This document shows positions 1-9,895 of a stretch of DNA of 64,000 nt, one piece after another (position 1 is the first letter of the stretch; each line of letters begins with the position of its first letter). Made by a program: the position numbers and the translations under genes. The DNA is from Nocardioides baculatus (lineage in GTDB: Bacteria > Actinomycetota > Actinomycetes > Propionibacteriales > Nocardioidaceae). The DNA is taken from contig NZ_JAERSG010000003.1 in the NCBI RefSeq assembly GCF_016735675.1, positions 372,001 through 436,000 of the forward strand, given 5' to 3'. The notes beneath the pieces were generated by a model. That model made no database searches. It was given only the letters and a program-made list of their open reading frames with translations, and had not been told where the DNA came from.

Positions 1-1608
<1,608 letters not shown>

Positions 1609-1672
1609 GCGCCCATCTTGGTGGGTCGCGCAACCGGCGTCGACGGTGGCGGGCGAGAAAGGTGTCGCGCGT

Positions 1673-1699
1673 TGTCGAATCGGGCAGGGTCGGTCCGTC
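1673..1699 (+). promoter_or_regulatory. Candidate ECF42 target promoter
   Basis: TGTCGA at 1673-1678 and CGTC at 1696-1699 are separated by 17 nt and lie about 60 nt before the first DGPF gene. The published ECF42 recognition motif, as I recall it, is TGTCGA at -35 and CGA/TC at -10, so this is the expected autoregulated target of the sigma factor encoded at 2869-4074. Motif match only. Confidence 0.6.
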
Positions 1700-1757
1700 A
1701 GAGTGATGAGGTCGCAGTCCTGCGGTCCGACACACCTCCTGGAGGAGAGCCACACCG

Positions 1758-2108
1758 ATGAGCCGCTACATGATCCTGCTGCCCGCACCCGAGGCCGAGT
1801 GGGCGGACCTGCCGCCCGAGGAGCACGAGAAGGGCATGCGCTCCCACCAGCAGTTCCACGAGGACCTGAAGGCGGGTGGCCACGAGCTGCTCGTCGCCGG
1901 CCCCCTGGAGCCGTCGGCAGCCGCCACCTCGATGCGTCCCGACGGCGCGGGCGGGACCCTGGTCACCGACGGCCCGTTCACCGAGTCGGCCGAGCAGGTC
2001 GTGGGCTTCTACCTGGTCCGCTCGGACGACGAGGCAGACCTTCGCGCGGCGTGCGAGCGGTGGTCGTCCCGGGGCGAGCTCCTCGAGATCCGCCGGATGG
2101 CGGAGTGA
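1758..2108 (+). CDS. YCII/DGPF-domain protein 1
   Basis: A 116-residue YCII-related (COG3795, DGPF) protein. It begins MSRYMILLPAPE and carries the family's name-giving motif as VTDGPFTESAEQ, followed by the G-F-Y-L-V strand. YCII domains have a ferredoxin-like dimeric alpha/beta-barrel fold; no reaction is established for the DGPF subgroup. It is the first of three tandem paralogues lying directly before an ECF42 sigma factor, the standard genomic partner of DGPF proteins. A good ribosome site (GGAGGAG, 1741-1747) precedes the ATG by ten bases. Stops 12 nt before the next gene, so co-transcription is likely. Confidence 0.9.
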   Translation: MSRYMILLPAPEAEWADLPPEEHEKGMRSHQQFHEDLKAGGHELLVAGPLEPSAAATSMRPDGAGGTLVTDGPFTESAEQVVGFYLVRSDDEADLRAACERWSSRGELLEIRRMAE

Positions 2109-2120
2109 GGGACGACTGAC

Positions 2121-2492
2121 ATGACCGACACGACGGAGTACGTCGTCCTCCTGATCGGCGACAACGAGCGCTGGTGGACCGACACCACGGACGAGGAGCG
2201 GGCGGCCGCGATGGCCGCGCACGACCGGTTCACCGCGCGCCTGGCCGAGGGTGGACACACGATCACGGGTGGGGCCGAGCTGCACCGTGCTTCCTGGGCA
2301 CGCACGATCGCCCCGCACTCCGCGACGGTCACCGACGGCCCGTGGGCCGAGACGGCCGAGCAGGTGGGCGGCTACTACGTCGTCACGAGCGCCGACCTCG
2401 ACGACCTGATGGAGTGCTGCATGATCCTGGCGGGCACGGGTGATGCGGTCGAGGTCCGAGCCTGTGTCGACCACGAGGAGGTGGCGTCATGA
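2121..2492 (+). CDS. YCII/DGPF-domain protein 2
   Basis: A 123-residue paralogue of the preceding gene. The N-terminus TEYVVLLIGDNERWW matches the third paralogue more than the first, and the signature reads VTDGPWAETAEQ, with Trp where the family name has Phe. Conserved length and fold pattern suggest a functional protein, but no catalytic activity can be assigned. Its TGA overlaps the start of the next gene by four bases (ATGA at 2489-2492), which implies translational coupling. It belongs to the ECF42 module. Confidence 0.88.
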   Translation: MTDTTEYVVLLIGDNERWWTDTTDEERAAAMAAHDRFTARLAEGGHTITGGAELHRASWARTIAPHSATVTDGPWAETAEQVGGYYVVTSADLDDLMECCMILAGTGDAVEVRACVDHEEVAS

Positions 2493-2845
2493 AGTACCTG
2501 GTGCTGCTCATCGGGGACGGTGCGGAGAAGCCGTGGTCCGAGCAGACGGAGGGCGAGCAGGGCGACGCGATGGCGAAGTTCGGCGAGTTCGACGCGGCCT
2601 GCCGCGCGCGGGAGGGCGTCGAGCTGCTCGCCGGTGAGGCGCTGAGCGACTCCCGCGACGCGACCGTGATGCGTACGACGGCGGGCAGGGTCGCGCTCAC
2701 CGACGGTCCCTACGCCGAGGTGATCGAGGGCATGGGCGGGTTCTACCTGCTCGAGGCGCCCGACCTCGACGTCGTCGTGGAGCTGCTGCGGATCCTGCCG
2801 CCCTACGACATCCAGATCCACCCGACCGTGGACGTGACGCTCTGA
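2489..2845 (+). CDS. YCII/DGPF-domain protein 3
   Basis: A 118-residue DGPF protein starting MKYLVLLIGDG; the signature is LTDGPYAEVIEG, so the fourth position is Tyr. It begins inside the stop codon of paralogue 2 and its own TGA at 2843-2845 overlaps an in-frame CTG (2842) of the sigma-factor reading frame. The order DGPF-DGPF-DGPF-sigma in one direction is typical of ECF42 loci, although one or two DGPF genes are more usual. A biochemical role is unknown. Confidence 0.88.
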   Translation: MKYLVLLIGDGAEKPWSEQTEGEQGDAMAKFGEFDAACRAREGVELLAGEALSDSRDATVMRTTAGRVALTDGPYAEVIEGMGGFYLLEAPDLDVVVELLRILPPYDIQIHPTVDVTL

Positions 2846-2868
2846 GAGATCCAGCCCTCGAGGAGGTC

Positions 2869-4074
2869 GTGCGACAGGAGTGGGGTCGTCTGGTGGCCCT
2901 GCTCCTGTCGCAGTTCCGTCGGCTCGACCTCGTCGAGGACGCCCTTGGCGACGCCGTCGAGGCGGCCAGCCGCACCTGGCCGGTCGACGGCACCCCCGAC
3001 AATCCCGCCGGGTGGTTGATGACCGCCGCCAAGCGGCGGGTGCTCGACCGGCTGCGCACGGAGGGCGTCGCCCAGCGCAAGCTCCCGATGCTGCTCACCG
3101 ACGCCGAGCGCCAGCAGGAAGGAGCGCGCACGATGGCCGACAGCGGCAGCCTCGTCGAGGACGACGTGCTCCGGCTGGTGCTCATGTGCGCCCACCCGGC
3201 GCTCGCGCCCGAGTCGGCCGGCGCGCTCAGCCTGCGGCTGGTCCTCGGCGTGCCGACGGCCGACATCGCCCGGCTCTTCCTGGTGCCCGAGCCGACGATG
3301 GCCGCCCGGATCGCCCGGGCGAAGAAGAGGATCGTCGGCGCCGGGATCCCGTTCGCCGTGCCCGACGCCGCCGTGCTGCCCGAGCGGCTCGACATCGTGG
3401 CGCAGACGACCTACCTGGCCTTCACCGCCGGCTACGCGCCCGGTTCGGGCCCCGACCTGCTGCGTGCCGACCTGTCGGGCGAGGCGATCCGGCTCGCCCG
3501 GGTGGTGCTCGGGCTCCGGCCCGACGAGCCAGCGCTGGTCGCGCTCCTCGCCCTCATGCTGCTCCAGCACTCGCGTCGCGACGCCCGCGTGAGCGACGGC
3601 CGTCTCGTCCTGCTCGCCGACCAGGACCGGCGGCGGTGGCACCACGACGACGTCGCCGAGGCGCTCCGGCTCCTGACGGGTCCGGTGCTCGCCGGCCCGG
3701 TCACCCCGCTCACGGCGTCGTACGCCCTCCAGGCGCGGATCGCGGCCGAGCACGCCACCGCGCCCACCGCCGACGACACCCGGTGGGACCGCGTCGTGGG
3801 GCTCTACGACCTCCTGCTCCACGTGTCGCCCTCGCCGTCCGCCCGGCTGGCTCGCGCGGTCGCCGTCGCGGAGGACCGCGGTGCCGCCGCAGGGCTCGCG
3901 GCGCTCGAGGGACTGGAGATCCCGTCGAGCCACCGGCCCGCCGCGGTGCGCGCCGAGCTGCTGGCTCGCTCGGGTGACACCGACGCCGCGCGGGCGGCGT
4001 ACGACCAGGCGATCGCGGCGTGTGACAACGACGTCGAGCGGGAGTTCCTCGAGCGGCAGCGCGCCTCCCTCTAG
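2869..4074 (+). CDS. ECF42-type RNA polymerase sigma factor with TPR-like C-terminus
   Basis: A 401-residue ECF sigma factor of the large COG4941/ECF42 type. Region 2 is at about residues 5-75 ([20 protein letters not shown], then [20 protein letters not shown]), region 4 at about 105-160, and a C-terminal helical DUF6596/TPR-like tail of about 220 residues replaces a separate anti-sigma partner. It should direct transcription of its own operon from the motif at 1673. The GTG at 2869 is the only usual start codon downstream of the preceding stop, but the AGGAGG (2861-2866) sits only two bases from it and homologues normally have a few more N-terminal residues, so a CTG start at 2842 cannot be excluded. 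Ends in a 4-nt convergent overlap with glgC. Confidence 0.87.
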   Translation: MRQEWGRLVALLLSQFRRLDLVEDALGDAVEAASRTWPVDGTPDNPAGWLMTAAKRRVLDRLRTEGVAQRKLPMLLTDAERQQEGARTMADSGSLVEDDVLRLVLMCAHPALAPESAGALSLRLVLGVPTADIARLFLVPEPTMAARIARAKKRIVGAGIPFAVPDAAVLPERLDIVAQTTYLAFTAGYAPGSGPDLLRADLSGEAIRLARVVLGLRPDEPALVALLALMLLQHSRRDARVSDGRLVLLADQDRRRWHHDDVAEALRLLTGPVLAGPVTPLTASYALQARIAAEHATAPTADDTRWDRVVGLYDLLLHVSPSPSARLARAVAVAEDRGAAAGLAALEGLEIPSSHRPAAVRAELLARSGDTDAARAAYDQAIAACDNDVEREFLERQRASL

Positions 4075-5324
4075 CCCTCGGGGACCGCCTGCTGCTTGGC
4101 CAGGACCGTGAGGCCGTCGTCGACGACGAACCCGCGGGCGCGGTCGGCCTCGTGGTCGACACCGATCTGGACGCCCGGCGGCACGACGACGCCCTTGTCG
4201 AGGATCGCGTTGCGCACGATGGCGCCCTCGCCGATGCGTACGCCGTCCATCAGCACCGAGTCGGAGACCTCCGCTCCGTCCTTGACCCACACCGCCGGTG
4301 ACAGCACCGAGCTGTTGACGGTCCCGCCGGTGATGACGACCCCGGGCGACAGGATCGAGTTGAAGGTCGAGACCCCGGCTCCGCTGGCGCCCTCGACCAG
4401 CTTGGCCGGCGGGTGCGGGCCGTAGCTGGTGTAGATCGGCCAGGCGCTGTTGTAGAGGTTGAAGACCGGCAGCGGCGAGACGAGGTCCTTGTGCGCCTCG
4501 TAGTAGGAGCGCATGGTCCCGACATCACGCCAGTAGCCACGGTCGCGGTCGGTCGAGCCGGGCACCTCGTTGTCCTTGTAGTCGTAGACCGACGACTCCG
4601 ACTTGTCGACGAACCACGGCACGATGTCGCCACCCATGTCGTGCTTGGAGGTCTCCAGCTCGGCGTCGCGGGTCACGGCGTCGCGCAGCGCGTCGGCGGT
4701 GAAGACGTAGTTGCCCATGCTCGCCAGCACCTCGTCGGGCGAGTCCGGCAGGCCGACCGGGTCGGTCGGCTTCTCGAGGAACGCACGGATCTTCTGCGGG
4801 TCGCCCGGGTCGACGTCGATCACGCCGAACTGGTCGGCGAGGCTGATCGGCTGGCGGATCGCCGCGACCGTGCAGCCGGCGCCCGACTCCACGTGGTCGG
4901 CGACCATCTGCGAGAAGTCCATCCGGTAGACGTGGTCGGCGCCGACCACGACGACGATGTCGGGCTGCTCGTCGGTGAGCAGGTTGAGGGACTGGTAGAT
5001 CGCGTCGGCGCTGCCGAGGTACCACCGCTTGCCGACGCGCTGCTGCGCGGGCACCGGGGTGACGTAGTTGCCCAGCAGGTTGGACATCCGCCACGTCGTC
5101 GTGACGTGGCGGTCGAGGCTGTGGGACTTGTACTGCGTGAGCACGACGACCTTGAGGTAGCCGGAGTTCACGACGTTGGACAGCGCGAAGTCGATGAGGC
5201 GGTAGATCCCGCCGAACGGGACCGCCGGTTTGGCCCGATCGGCGGTCAACGGCATCAGACGCTTGCCCTCACCGCCGGCCAGGACGACTGCGAGGACCTT
5301 CTTGCGCGGGGGCGTGATGGCCAT
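4071..5324 (-). CDS. glgC: Glucose-1-phosphate adenylyltransferase
   Basis: Makes ADP-glucose from ATP and glucose 1-phosphate, the committed step for glycogen and, in actinobacteria, for maltose 1-phosphate synthesis. The 417 residues match family length. The nucleotide-binding [16 protein letters not shown] lies at about 12-27, [15 protein letters not shown] follows, and the left-handed beta-helix C-terminus contains hexapeptide-like repeats ending in PPGVQIGVD. It is divergent from glgA with 73 bp between start codons, each start preceded at 6 nt by a -10-like hexamer. Its stop overlaps that of the sigma factor by four bases. Confidence 0.97.
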   Translation of the reverse strand: MAITPPRKKVLAVVLAGGEGKRLMPLTADRAKPAVPFGGIYRLIDFALSNVVNSGYLKVVVLTQYKSHSLDRHVTTTWRMSNLLGNYVTPVPAQQRVGKRWYLGSADAIYQSLNLLTDEQPDIVVVVGADHVYRMDFSQMVADHVESGAGCTVAAIRQPISLADQFGVIDVDPGDPQKIRAFLEKPTDPVGLPDSPDEVLASMGNYVFTADALRDAVTRDAELETSKHDMGGDIVPWFVDKSESSVYDYKDNEVPGSTDRDRGYWRDVGTMRSYYEAHKDLVSPLPVFNLYNSAWPIYTSYGPHPPAKLVEGASGAGVSTFNSILSPGVVITGGTVNSSVLSPAVWVKDGAEVSDSVLMDGVRIGEGAIVRNAILDKGVVVPPGVQIGVDHEADRARGFVVDDGLTVLAKQQAVPEG

Positions 5325-5330
5325 GCGACG

Positions 5331-5336
5331 AAACTA
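5331..5336 (-). promoter_or_regulatory. -10 hexamer of leaderless glgC
   Basis: TAGTTT on the reverse strand ends 6 nt before the glgC ATG, placing the transcription start at or next to the A of the start codon. No Shine-Dalgarno sequence is present. Inferred from spacing and the TANNNT consensus. Confidence 0.6.
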
Positions 5337-5385
5337 GCCGTCCGGCGGGGCGCGGTCGACCTCCCTCGGTCGCGCGTTTTGCCAC

Positions 5386-5391
5386 TACGGT
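5386..5391 (+). promoter_or_regulatory. -10 hexamer of leaderless glgA
   Basis: TACGGT lies exactly 6 nt before the ATG at 5398, mirroring the arrangement at glgC on the other strand. The intervening CGGAGC has slight ribosome-site character, but a transcript from this hexamer would start at about the ATG. Confidence 0.6.
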
Positions 5392-5397
5392 CGGAGC

Positions 5398-6585
5398 ATG
5401 CGCATCGACGTCCTCAGCAAGGAGTACCCACCGGAGGTCTACGGCGGCGCCGGCGTCCACGTCGCCGAGCTCGTCCGGGCGCTGCGGGTGCTGCCCGACG
5501 TCGACGCCCGCGTGCGCTGCTTCGGCGCGCCGCGCTCGGAGCCCGGCACGACGGCGTACGCCGAGCCCGCGTCGCTCGCGGACGCCAATGCGGCGATCCG
5601 CACGCTCGGCGTCGACCTGGCGATGGTCGACGACTGCGCCGGTGCCGACCTCGTGCACTCGCACACCTGGTACGCCAACATGGCCGGCCACCTCGCGTCA
5701 CTGATGCACGGCATCCCGCACGTGGTCAGCGCCCACTCCCTCGAGCCGATGCGGCCGTGGAAGGCCGAGCAGCTGGGCGGCGGCTACGCGCTGTCGAGCT
5801 GGGCGGAGAAGACGGCCTACGAAAGTGCCGCGGGGATCGTCGCCGTCAGCGCGGCGATGCGCGACGACGTGCTGCGCAGCTATCCCGCGGTCGACCCGGC
5901 GCGTGTGCACGTCGTGCACAACGGCATCGACACCACGGAGTGGTCCCCCATCGACAACCCCGACCGCGTCCGCGAGCTCGGTGTCGACCCCGACCGGCCG
6001 AGCGTGATCTTCGTCGGCCGGATCACCCGCCAGAAGGGCCTGCCGCTCTTCCTCCGGGCCGCGGCGGCGCTCCCGCCGGAGGTCCAGCTGGTGCTGTGCG
6101 CCGGCGCGCCCGACACCCCGGAGATCATGGCCGAGGTGACCGAGCTCGTCTCGGAGCTCGCCGCCACGCGATCGGGCGTCGTCTGGATCGCCGAGATGCT
6201 CCCCCGGCCGGACGTCGTCGCCCTGCTGACCGCGGCCACCGTGTTCGCCTGCCCCTCGATCTACGAGCCGCTCGGCATCGTGAACCTCGAGGCGATGGCC
6301 TGCGAGACCGCCGTCGTCGCCACCGCCACCGGCGGCATCCCCGAGGTCGTCGTCCCCGACGAGACCGGCTGGCTCGTCCCGATCGAGCAGGCCACCGACG
6401 GCACCGGCACGCCCCTCGACCCCGAGACGTACGTCGCCGACCTCGCCGCGGCACTGACCGACGCCGTGAGCGACCCCGCCCGCGCCCGGGCCTACGGCGT
6501 CGCCGGCCGCCGCCGCGCCGAGCAGTCCTTCAGCTGGGACGCCATCGCCGCCCGCACCCTCGAGCTCTACGCCTCGCTGACCTGA
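5398..6585 (+). CDS. glgA: GT4 glycogen synthase / maltose-1-phosphate synthase
   Basis: A 395-residue retaining GT4 glycosyltransferase of the actinobacterial GlgA/GlgM type, much shorter than the GT5 GlgA of E. coli (about 477). N-terminal motifs are KEYPPEVYGGAGVHV (10-24) and SAHSLEPMRPWK; the C-terminal Rossmann half has IFVGRITRQKGLPLF near 203 and the donor-site EPLGIVNLEAMA near 290. The M. tuberculosis homologue Rv1212c (GlgM) uses ADP-glucose to make maltose 1-phosphate for the GlgE pathway, so that activity is likely here. Pairing with glgC supports it. Transcription probably ends at the hairpin near 6740. Confidence 0.92.
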   Translation: MRIDVLSKEYPPEVYGGAGVHVAELVRALRVLPDVDARVRCFGAPRSEPGTTAYAEPASLADANAAIRTLGVDLAMVDDCAGADLVHSHTWYANMAGHLASLMHGIPHVVSAHSLEPMRPWKAEQLGGGYALSSWAEKTAYESAAGIVAVSAAMRDDVLRSYPAVDPARVHVVHNGIDTTEWSPIDNPDRVRELGVDPDRPSVIFVGRITRQKGLPLFLRAAAALPPEVQLVLCAGAPDTPEIMAEVTELVSELAATRSGVVWIAEMLPRPDVVALLTAATVFACPSIYEPLGIVNLEAMACETAVVATATGGIPEVVVPDETGWLVPIEQATDGTGTPLDPETYVADLAAALTDAVSDPARARAYGVAGRRRAEQSFSWDAIAARTLELYASLT

Positions 6586-6592
6586 CGCCGCC

Positions 6593-6710
6593 TGGGTGGC
6601 GGCACACGACACCTCGTCCAGGTGGGTGGCGGCACACAACACGCACAGGGCTGGATCGGATGTCGTCTGCCGCCACCCACGCCGCGCCGGATGTCGTCTG
6701 CCGCCACCCA
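6593..6710. repeat. Four-copy 20-22 bp repeat, two direct and two inverted
   Basis: The unit TGGGTGGCGGCA(C/G)AC(G/A)ACA occurs forward at 6593-6612 and 6623-6642 and in reverse complement at 6658-6679 and 6689-6710. Copies of the same sense are 30-31 bp apart, so the block is a nested palindrome: outer copies can pair with each other and inner copies with each other. It lies between the convergent genes glgA and dctA. I see no other copy in the window. Confidence 0.85.
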
Positions 6711-6723
6711 GAGCGGCGTACGC

Positions 6724-6761
6724 CGAAACGCCCCGGACCGCAGGTGGTCCGGGGCGTTCGG
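6724..6761. terminator. Bidirectional intrinsic terminator
   Basis: A perfect 13-bp stem, AACGCCCCGGACC at 6727-6739 and its complement at 6746-6758, closes a 6-nt loop and extends three more pairs past a one-base bulge. It stands nine bases from the dctA stop codon and after glgA, so it can serve both convergent genes. There is no U-tract, as is common in high-GC actinobacteria. Confidence 0.8.
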
Positions 6762-6769
6762 GTCGTGGA

Positions 6770-8134
6770 TCAGCGACCGGCGGAGGTGAGCTCCTCGGCC
6801 GGGGAGGCGGGCGGCGGCGTGGTGTCGTGGTCGTCGACCATGGTCGCCTCGTCGAACCGGTCCTCGCCCGAGAGCACCCGCTCCAGCTGGGCGTGGTCGA
6901 TGGTGCCGGTCCACTGACCGATCAGCAGGGTGGCGACCGAGTTGCCGGCGAAGTTGGTGACCGCGCGGGCCTCCGACATGAAACGGTCGATGCCGACGAT
7001 CAGGCCGACGCCGTCGAGGAGCTCCGGGCGGTGCGACGACAGGCCACCGGCCAGGGTCGCGAGTCCGGCGCCGGTCACACCGGCGGCACCCTTCGAGGCG
7101 ATGATCATGAACAGCAGGAGCGAGATCTGCTCGCCGATGCTGAGCGGCTTGTCCAGGGCGTCGGCGATGAAGATCGAGGCCATCGTCAGGTAGATCGCGG
7201 TGCCGTCGAGGTTGAACGAGTAGCCCGTCGGGACCACGACGCCGACCGTGGTCTTCTCGACGCCGGCGTGGTTCATCTTGGCGATGAGGCGCGGCAGGGC
7301 CGACTCGGACGACGAGGTCGAGACGATCAGCAGGAACTCGCGGCCATGGTACTTGAAGAGCCGGAGGATGTTGACGCCCGTCACCAGCTTGAGGATCAGG
7401 CCGAGGATGCCGAAGACGAAGACGGCGCAGGTGATGTAGAAGGCGATCATGATCGTCGCGAGGCTCTTGAGCGCGTCGACGCCGGTCTCGCCGACGACGG
7501 CGGCGATGGCGGCGAAGGCGCCGACCGGGGCGGCCCACATGATCATCGCGAGCACCCGGAAGACGAGGCGCTGCAGGTGGCCGATGCCGATGAGGATCGG
7601 CTCACCGGCGCGGCCCATCGCCTGGAGGGCGAAGCCGACCAGCAGCGCGACGAGCAGCGTCTGGAGCACCTCGCCGGAGGTGAGCGACGAGAGCAGCGAG
7701 TCGGGCACGATGCCGGTGATGAACTCGGTGGTCGAGCCCGCCCCCTCCGCGGCCTGCTCCTTGCCGACGCCGGCGACCTCGTCGGACAGGTTGAGGCCCT
7801 TGCCCGGGTCGAGCAGGTTGCCGACGACCATGCCGATCGCGAGGGCGACGGTCGACATCGTCAGGAAGTAGGCGAGCGCGAGGCCACCGACCTTGCCGAC
7901 GCTGGCCGCGCTGCGCACGGACCCGACGCCGATGACGAGCGTGCAGAAGATGACCGGCTGGATCATCATCTTGATCAGCGCGACGAACGTGGTGCCGATC
8001 CACTTGAGACCCACCGCGAAGTCGGGGAACACGAGGCCGACGACGGCTCCGAGGACCACCGCGATGATGACGGCGATGTAGAGGTAGTGCGTACGGTCCC
8101 GCTTGACCGTCGCCTCCGGGTTGGTTGTGCTCAT
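6770..8134 (-). CDS. dctA: C4-dicarboxylate/glutamate:cation symporter (DAACS)
   Basis: A 454-residue sodium- or proton-coupled symporter of the DAACS/SDF family in the cytoplasmic membrane, importing C4-dicarboxylates or related acids. The serine-rich reentrant loop reads STSSSESALP, the substrate/ion site appears as PTGYSFNLDGTAIY, the second hairpin as SKGAAGVTGAGL, and TM8 holds DRFMSEARAVTNFAGN. The Ser-Ser-Glu-Ser form and adjacency to a DcuS/DcuR-like system favour dicarboxylate over glutamate. GGAGGAA precedes the ATG. The last 45 residues are a hydrophilic cytoplasmic tail. It is divergent from the sensor kinase with a strong inverted repeat between them. Confidence 0.93.
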   Translation of the reverse strand: MSTTNPEATVKRDRTHYLYIAVIIAVVLGAVVGLVFPDFAVGLKWIGTTFVALIKMMIQPVIFCTLVIGVGSVRSAASVGKVGGLALAYFLTMSTVALAIGMVVGNLLDPGKGLNLSDEVAGVGKEQAAEGAGSTTEFITGIVPDSLLSSLTSGEVLQTLLVALLVGFALQAMGRAGEPILIGIGHLQRLVFRVLAMIMWAAPVGAFAAIAAVVGETGVDALKSLATIMIAFYITCAVFVFGILGLILKLVTGVNILRLFKYHGREFLLIVSTSSSESALPRLIAKMNHAGVEKTTVGVVVPTGYSFNLDGTAIYLTMASIFIADALDKPLSIGEQISLLLFMIIASKGAAGVTGAGLATLAGGLSSHRPELLDGVGLIVGIDRFMSEARAVTNFAGNSVATLLIGQWTGTIDHAQLERVLSGEDRFDEATMVDDHDTTPPPASPAEELTSAGR

Positions 8135-8179
8135 GGTTCCTCCGACTCAGGTGCTGCTCGATGGCTGGGCCTGTGCCCG

Positions 8180-8208
8180 CCGTCACATCGTGCGACGTGC
8201 TGTGACGG
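8180..8208. promoter_or_regulatory. Inverted repeat between dctA and its two-component system
   Basis: CCGTCACA at 8180-8187 and TGTGACGG at 8201-8208 form a perfect 8-bp inverted repeat separated by 13 nt, about one and a half to two helical turns centre to centre. Its place between the divergent transporter and regulator genes makes it the best candidate site for the response regulator at 9892-10587. No binding data are known to me. Confidence 0.5.
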
Positions 8209-8287
8209 CCGTCACCGTTCTGTTCGTTGAGTTCACGCCCCTCGTCGACCGACCGAAACACCCGTGGGGGTGCGGCACAATGCCCGC

Positions 8288-9895
8288 ATGCGACGACGGG
8301 CGAGCGAGCCGGGCGAGAGCCCCGTGGCCCGCCAGATCCTGCTGCTGCAGGTCGCCGTGGTCGTCGTCCTGGTGGTCACCGCCGTCGCGCTCGCCGCGTG
8401 GGACGCCCGCCACGACACCCGCGAGAGCGCACGCGCACAGGCGACCGCAGTGGCGCGGTCGGTGGCCGACTCTCCGTTCGTACGGCAGGAGGTGGACACC
8501 GCCGACCCGACGACCCTGCTGCAGCCCTTCGCCGAAGAGGTGCGCCGCGACACCGGCACCGACTTCGTCGTGATCATGGACACCGACCGCACCCGCTACA
8601 CCCACCCCGACCCCGCGCAGATCGGTCTCCCCTTCGTGGGCGACCTCGGCGGCGCACCCCGGGGCCAGGTGTTCACGCAGGAGTACGTGGGCACCCTCGG
8701 GCTGTCGGTGCGAGCGGTCGTGCCCGTCGTCGACGACGACGAGGTCGTCGCGCTGGTGGCGGTCGGCATCAAGGTGGACCGGCTCGACCGCCAGCTCGTC
8801 GGCGACCTGCCGCGGATCAGCCTCGCCGCAGGCGCCACCCTGCTGGCCGGCCTGCTCGGCGCGTGGCTGATCTCCCGGCGGCTGCGCCGCCAGACGCACG
8901 GCATGGGCGAGCGCGAGATCACCCGCATGTACGAGTACTACCGAGCCGTCCTCGGCGCGGTGCGCGAGGGACTGCTCCTGGTCGACTCCGACCAGCGCGT
9001 GCAGCTGGTCAACGACGAGGCCCGGCGCCTGCTCGCGCTCCCGGAGGACGTCGAGGGGCGTTCGCTCGACGAGCTCGGCCTGCCGCCGGGACTCGTCGGC
9101 GCGGTCGAGCAGCGCACGGCCGTCGCCGACCAGACCTACGTGCTGGGCCAGCAGGTCCTCGTCCTCAGCTCCTCCCCCGCCTACTGGGACCAGGCCGAGG
9201 TGGGTGCGGTGGTCACGATCCGCGACCGCACCGAGCTCCAGGCCGTCACGGGCGAGCTCGACCTCGTGCGCGGACTCACCGATTCGCTCCGCGCGCAGAA
9301 CCACGAGGCGGCCAACCGCCTGCACACCATCGTCTCCCTGGTGGAGATGGGTCGTGCGGAGCAGGCCGTCGAGTTCGCCACCTCCGAGCTCGAGATGGCG
9401 CAGGGGCTCGCCGACGAGCTCGTCTCGGCCGTCGACGAACCGGTGCTCGCCGCGCTGCTCCTGGGCAAGAGCGCCCAGGCTGCCGAACGCGGCATCGACC
9501 TCGAGGTCGCGGGCACGCTGCCTGCGGACCTCCCCGTGGATCCCCGGGACCTCGTCACCCTCGTGGGCAACCTCGTCGACAACGCCTTCGACGCCGTGGC
9601 CGAGACGAGGTCCACGACGCCGCAGCGCGTGCGTGTGAGCCTGGCCGGCGACGCCGACACCCTGCGGGTCGCCGTCGACGACTCGGGCTCCGGCATCGCG
9701 CCCGAGGACCGCGCCCACGTCCTCGAGCGCGGCTGGTCGAGCAAGGCCCAGGAGGGCCGCGGCATCGGGCTGGCGATGGTCTCCCAGGTCGTCTCGCGCC
9801 ACGGCGGCACCCTCGAGCTCACCGACTCCCCGCTCGGCGGCGCGCGGTTCGTGGTCGGCGTACGCACTCCGGTGGAGGAGGTGGCACCGCGATGA
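8288..9895 (+). CDS. Sensor histidine kinase, DcuS/CitA family
   Basis: A 535-residue membrane sensor. TM1 is at about 16-38, an extracytoplasmic sCache domain of roughly 125 residues follows (containing GTDFVVIMDTDRTRYTHPDP), TM2 is at about 172-192, then a PAS domain, a SpoOB-type phosphorylation helix RAQNHEAANRLHTI with the phospho-accepting His in NHE, and the ATPase N, G1 and G2 boxes (LVDNAFDAV, DSGSGI, GRGIGLAMV). This architecture is the DcuS/CitA/DctS carboxylate-sensor type, in keeping with the divergent dicarboxylate symporter. I chose the ATG at 8288, preceded at 6 nt by CACAAT; an in-frame GTG at 8264 would add eight residues. Overlaps the regulator gene by 4 nt. Confidence 0.92.
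   Translation: MRRRASEPGESPVARQILLLQVAVVVVLVVTAVALAAWDARHDTRESARAQATAVARSVADSPFVRQEVDTADPTTLLQPFAEEVRRDTGTDFVVIMDTDRTRYTHPDPAQIGLPFVGDLGGAPRGQVFTQEYVGTLGLSVRAVVPVVDDDEVVALVAVGIKVDRLDRQLVGDLPRISLAAGATLLAGLLGAWLISRRLRRQTHGMGEREITRMYEYYRAVLGAVREGLLLVDSDQRVQLVNDEARRLLALPEDVEGRSLDELGLPPGLVGAVEQRTAVADQTYVLGQQVLVLSSSPAYWDQAEVGAVVTIRDRTELQAVTGELDLVRGLTDSLRAQNHEAANRLHTIVSLVEMGRAEQAVEFATSELEMAQGLADELVSAVDEPVLAALLLGKSAQAAERGIDLEVAGTLPADLPVDPRDLVTLVGNLVDNAFDAVAETRSTTPQRVRVSLAGDADTLRVAVDDSGSGIAPEDRAHVLERGWSSKAQEGRGIGLAMVSQVVSRHGGTLELTDSPLGGARFVVGVRTPVEEVAPR

Noticed and set aside
4413..6917. An 834-codon forward frame running through glgC and glgA
   Set aside because: Out of frame with both real genes and without any recognisable domain.
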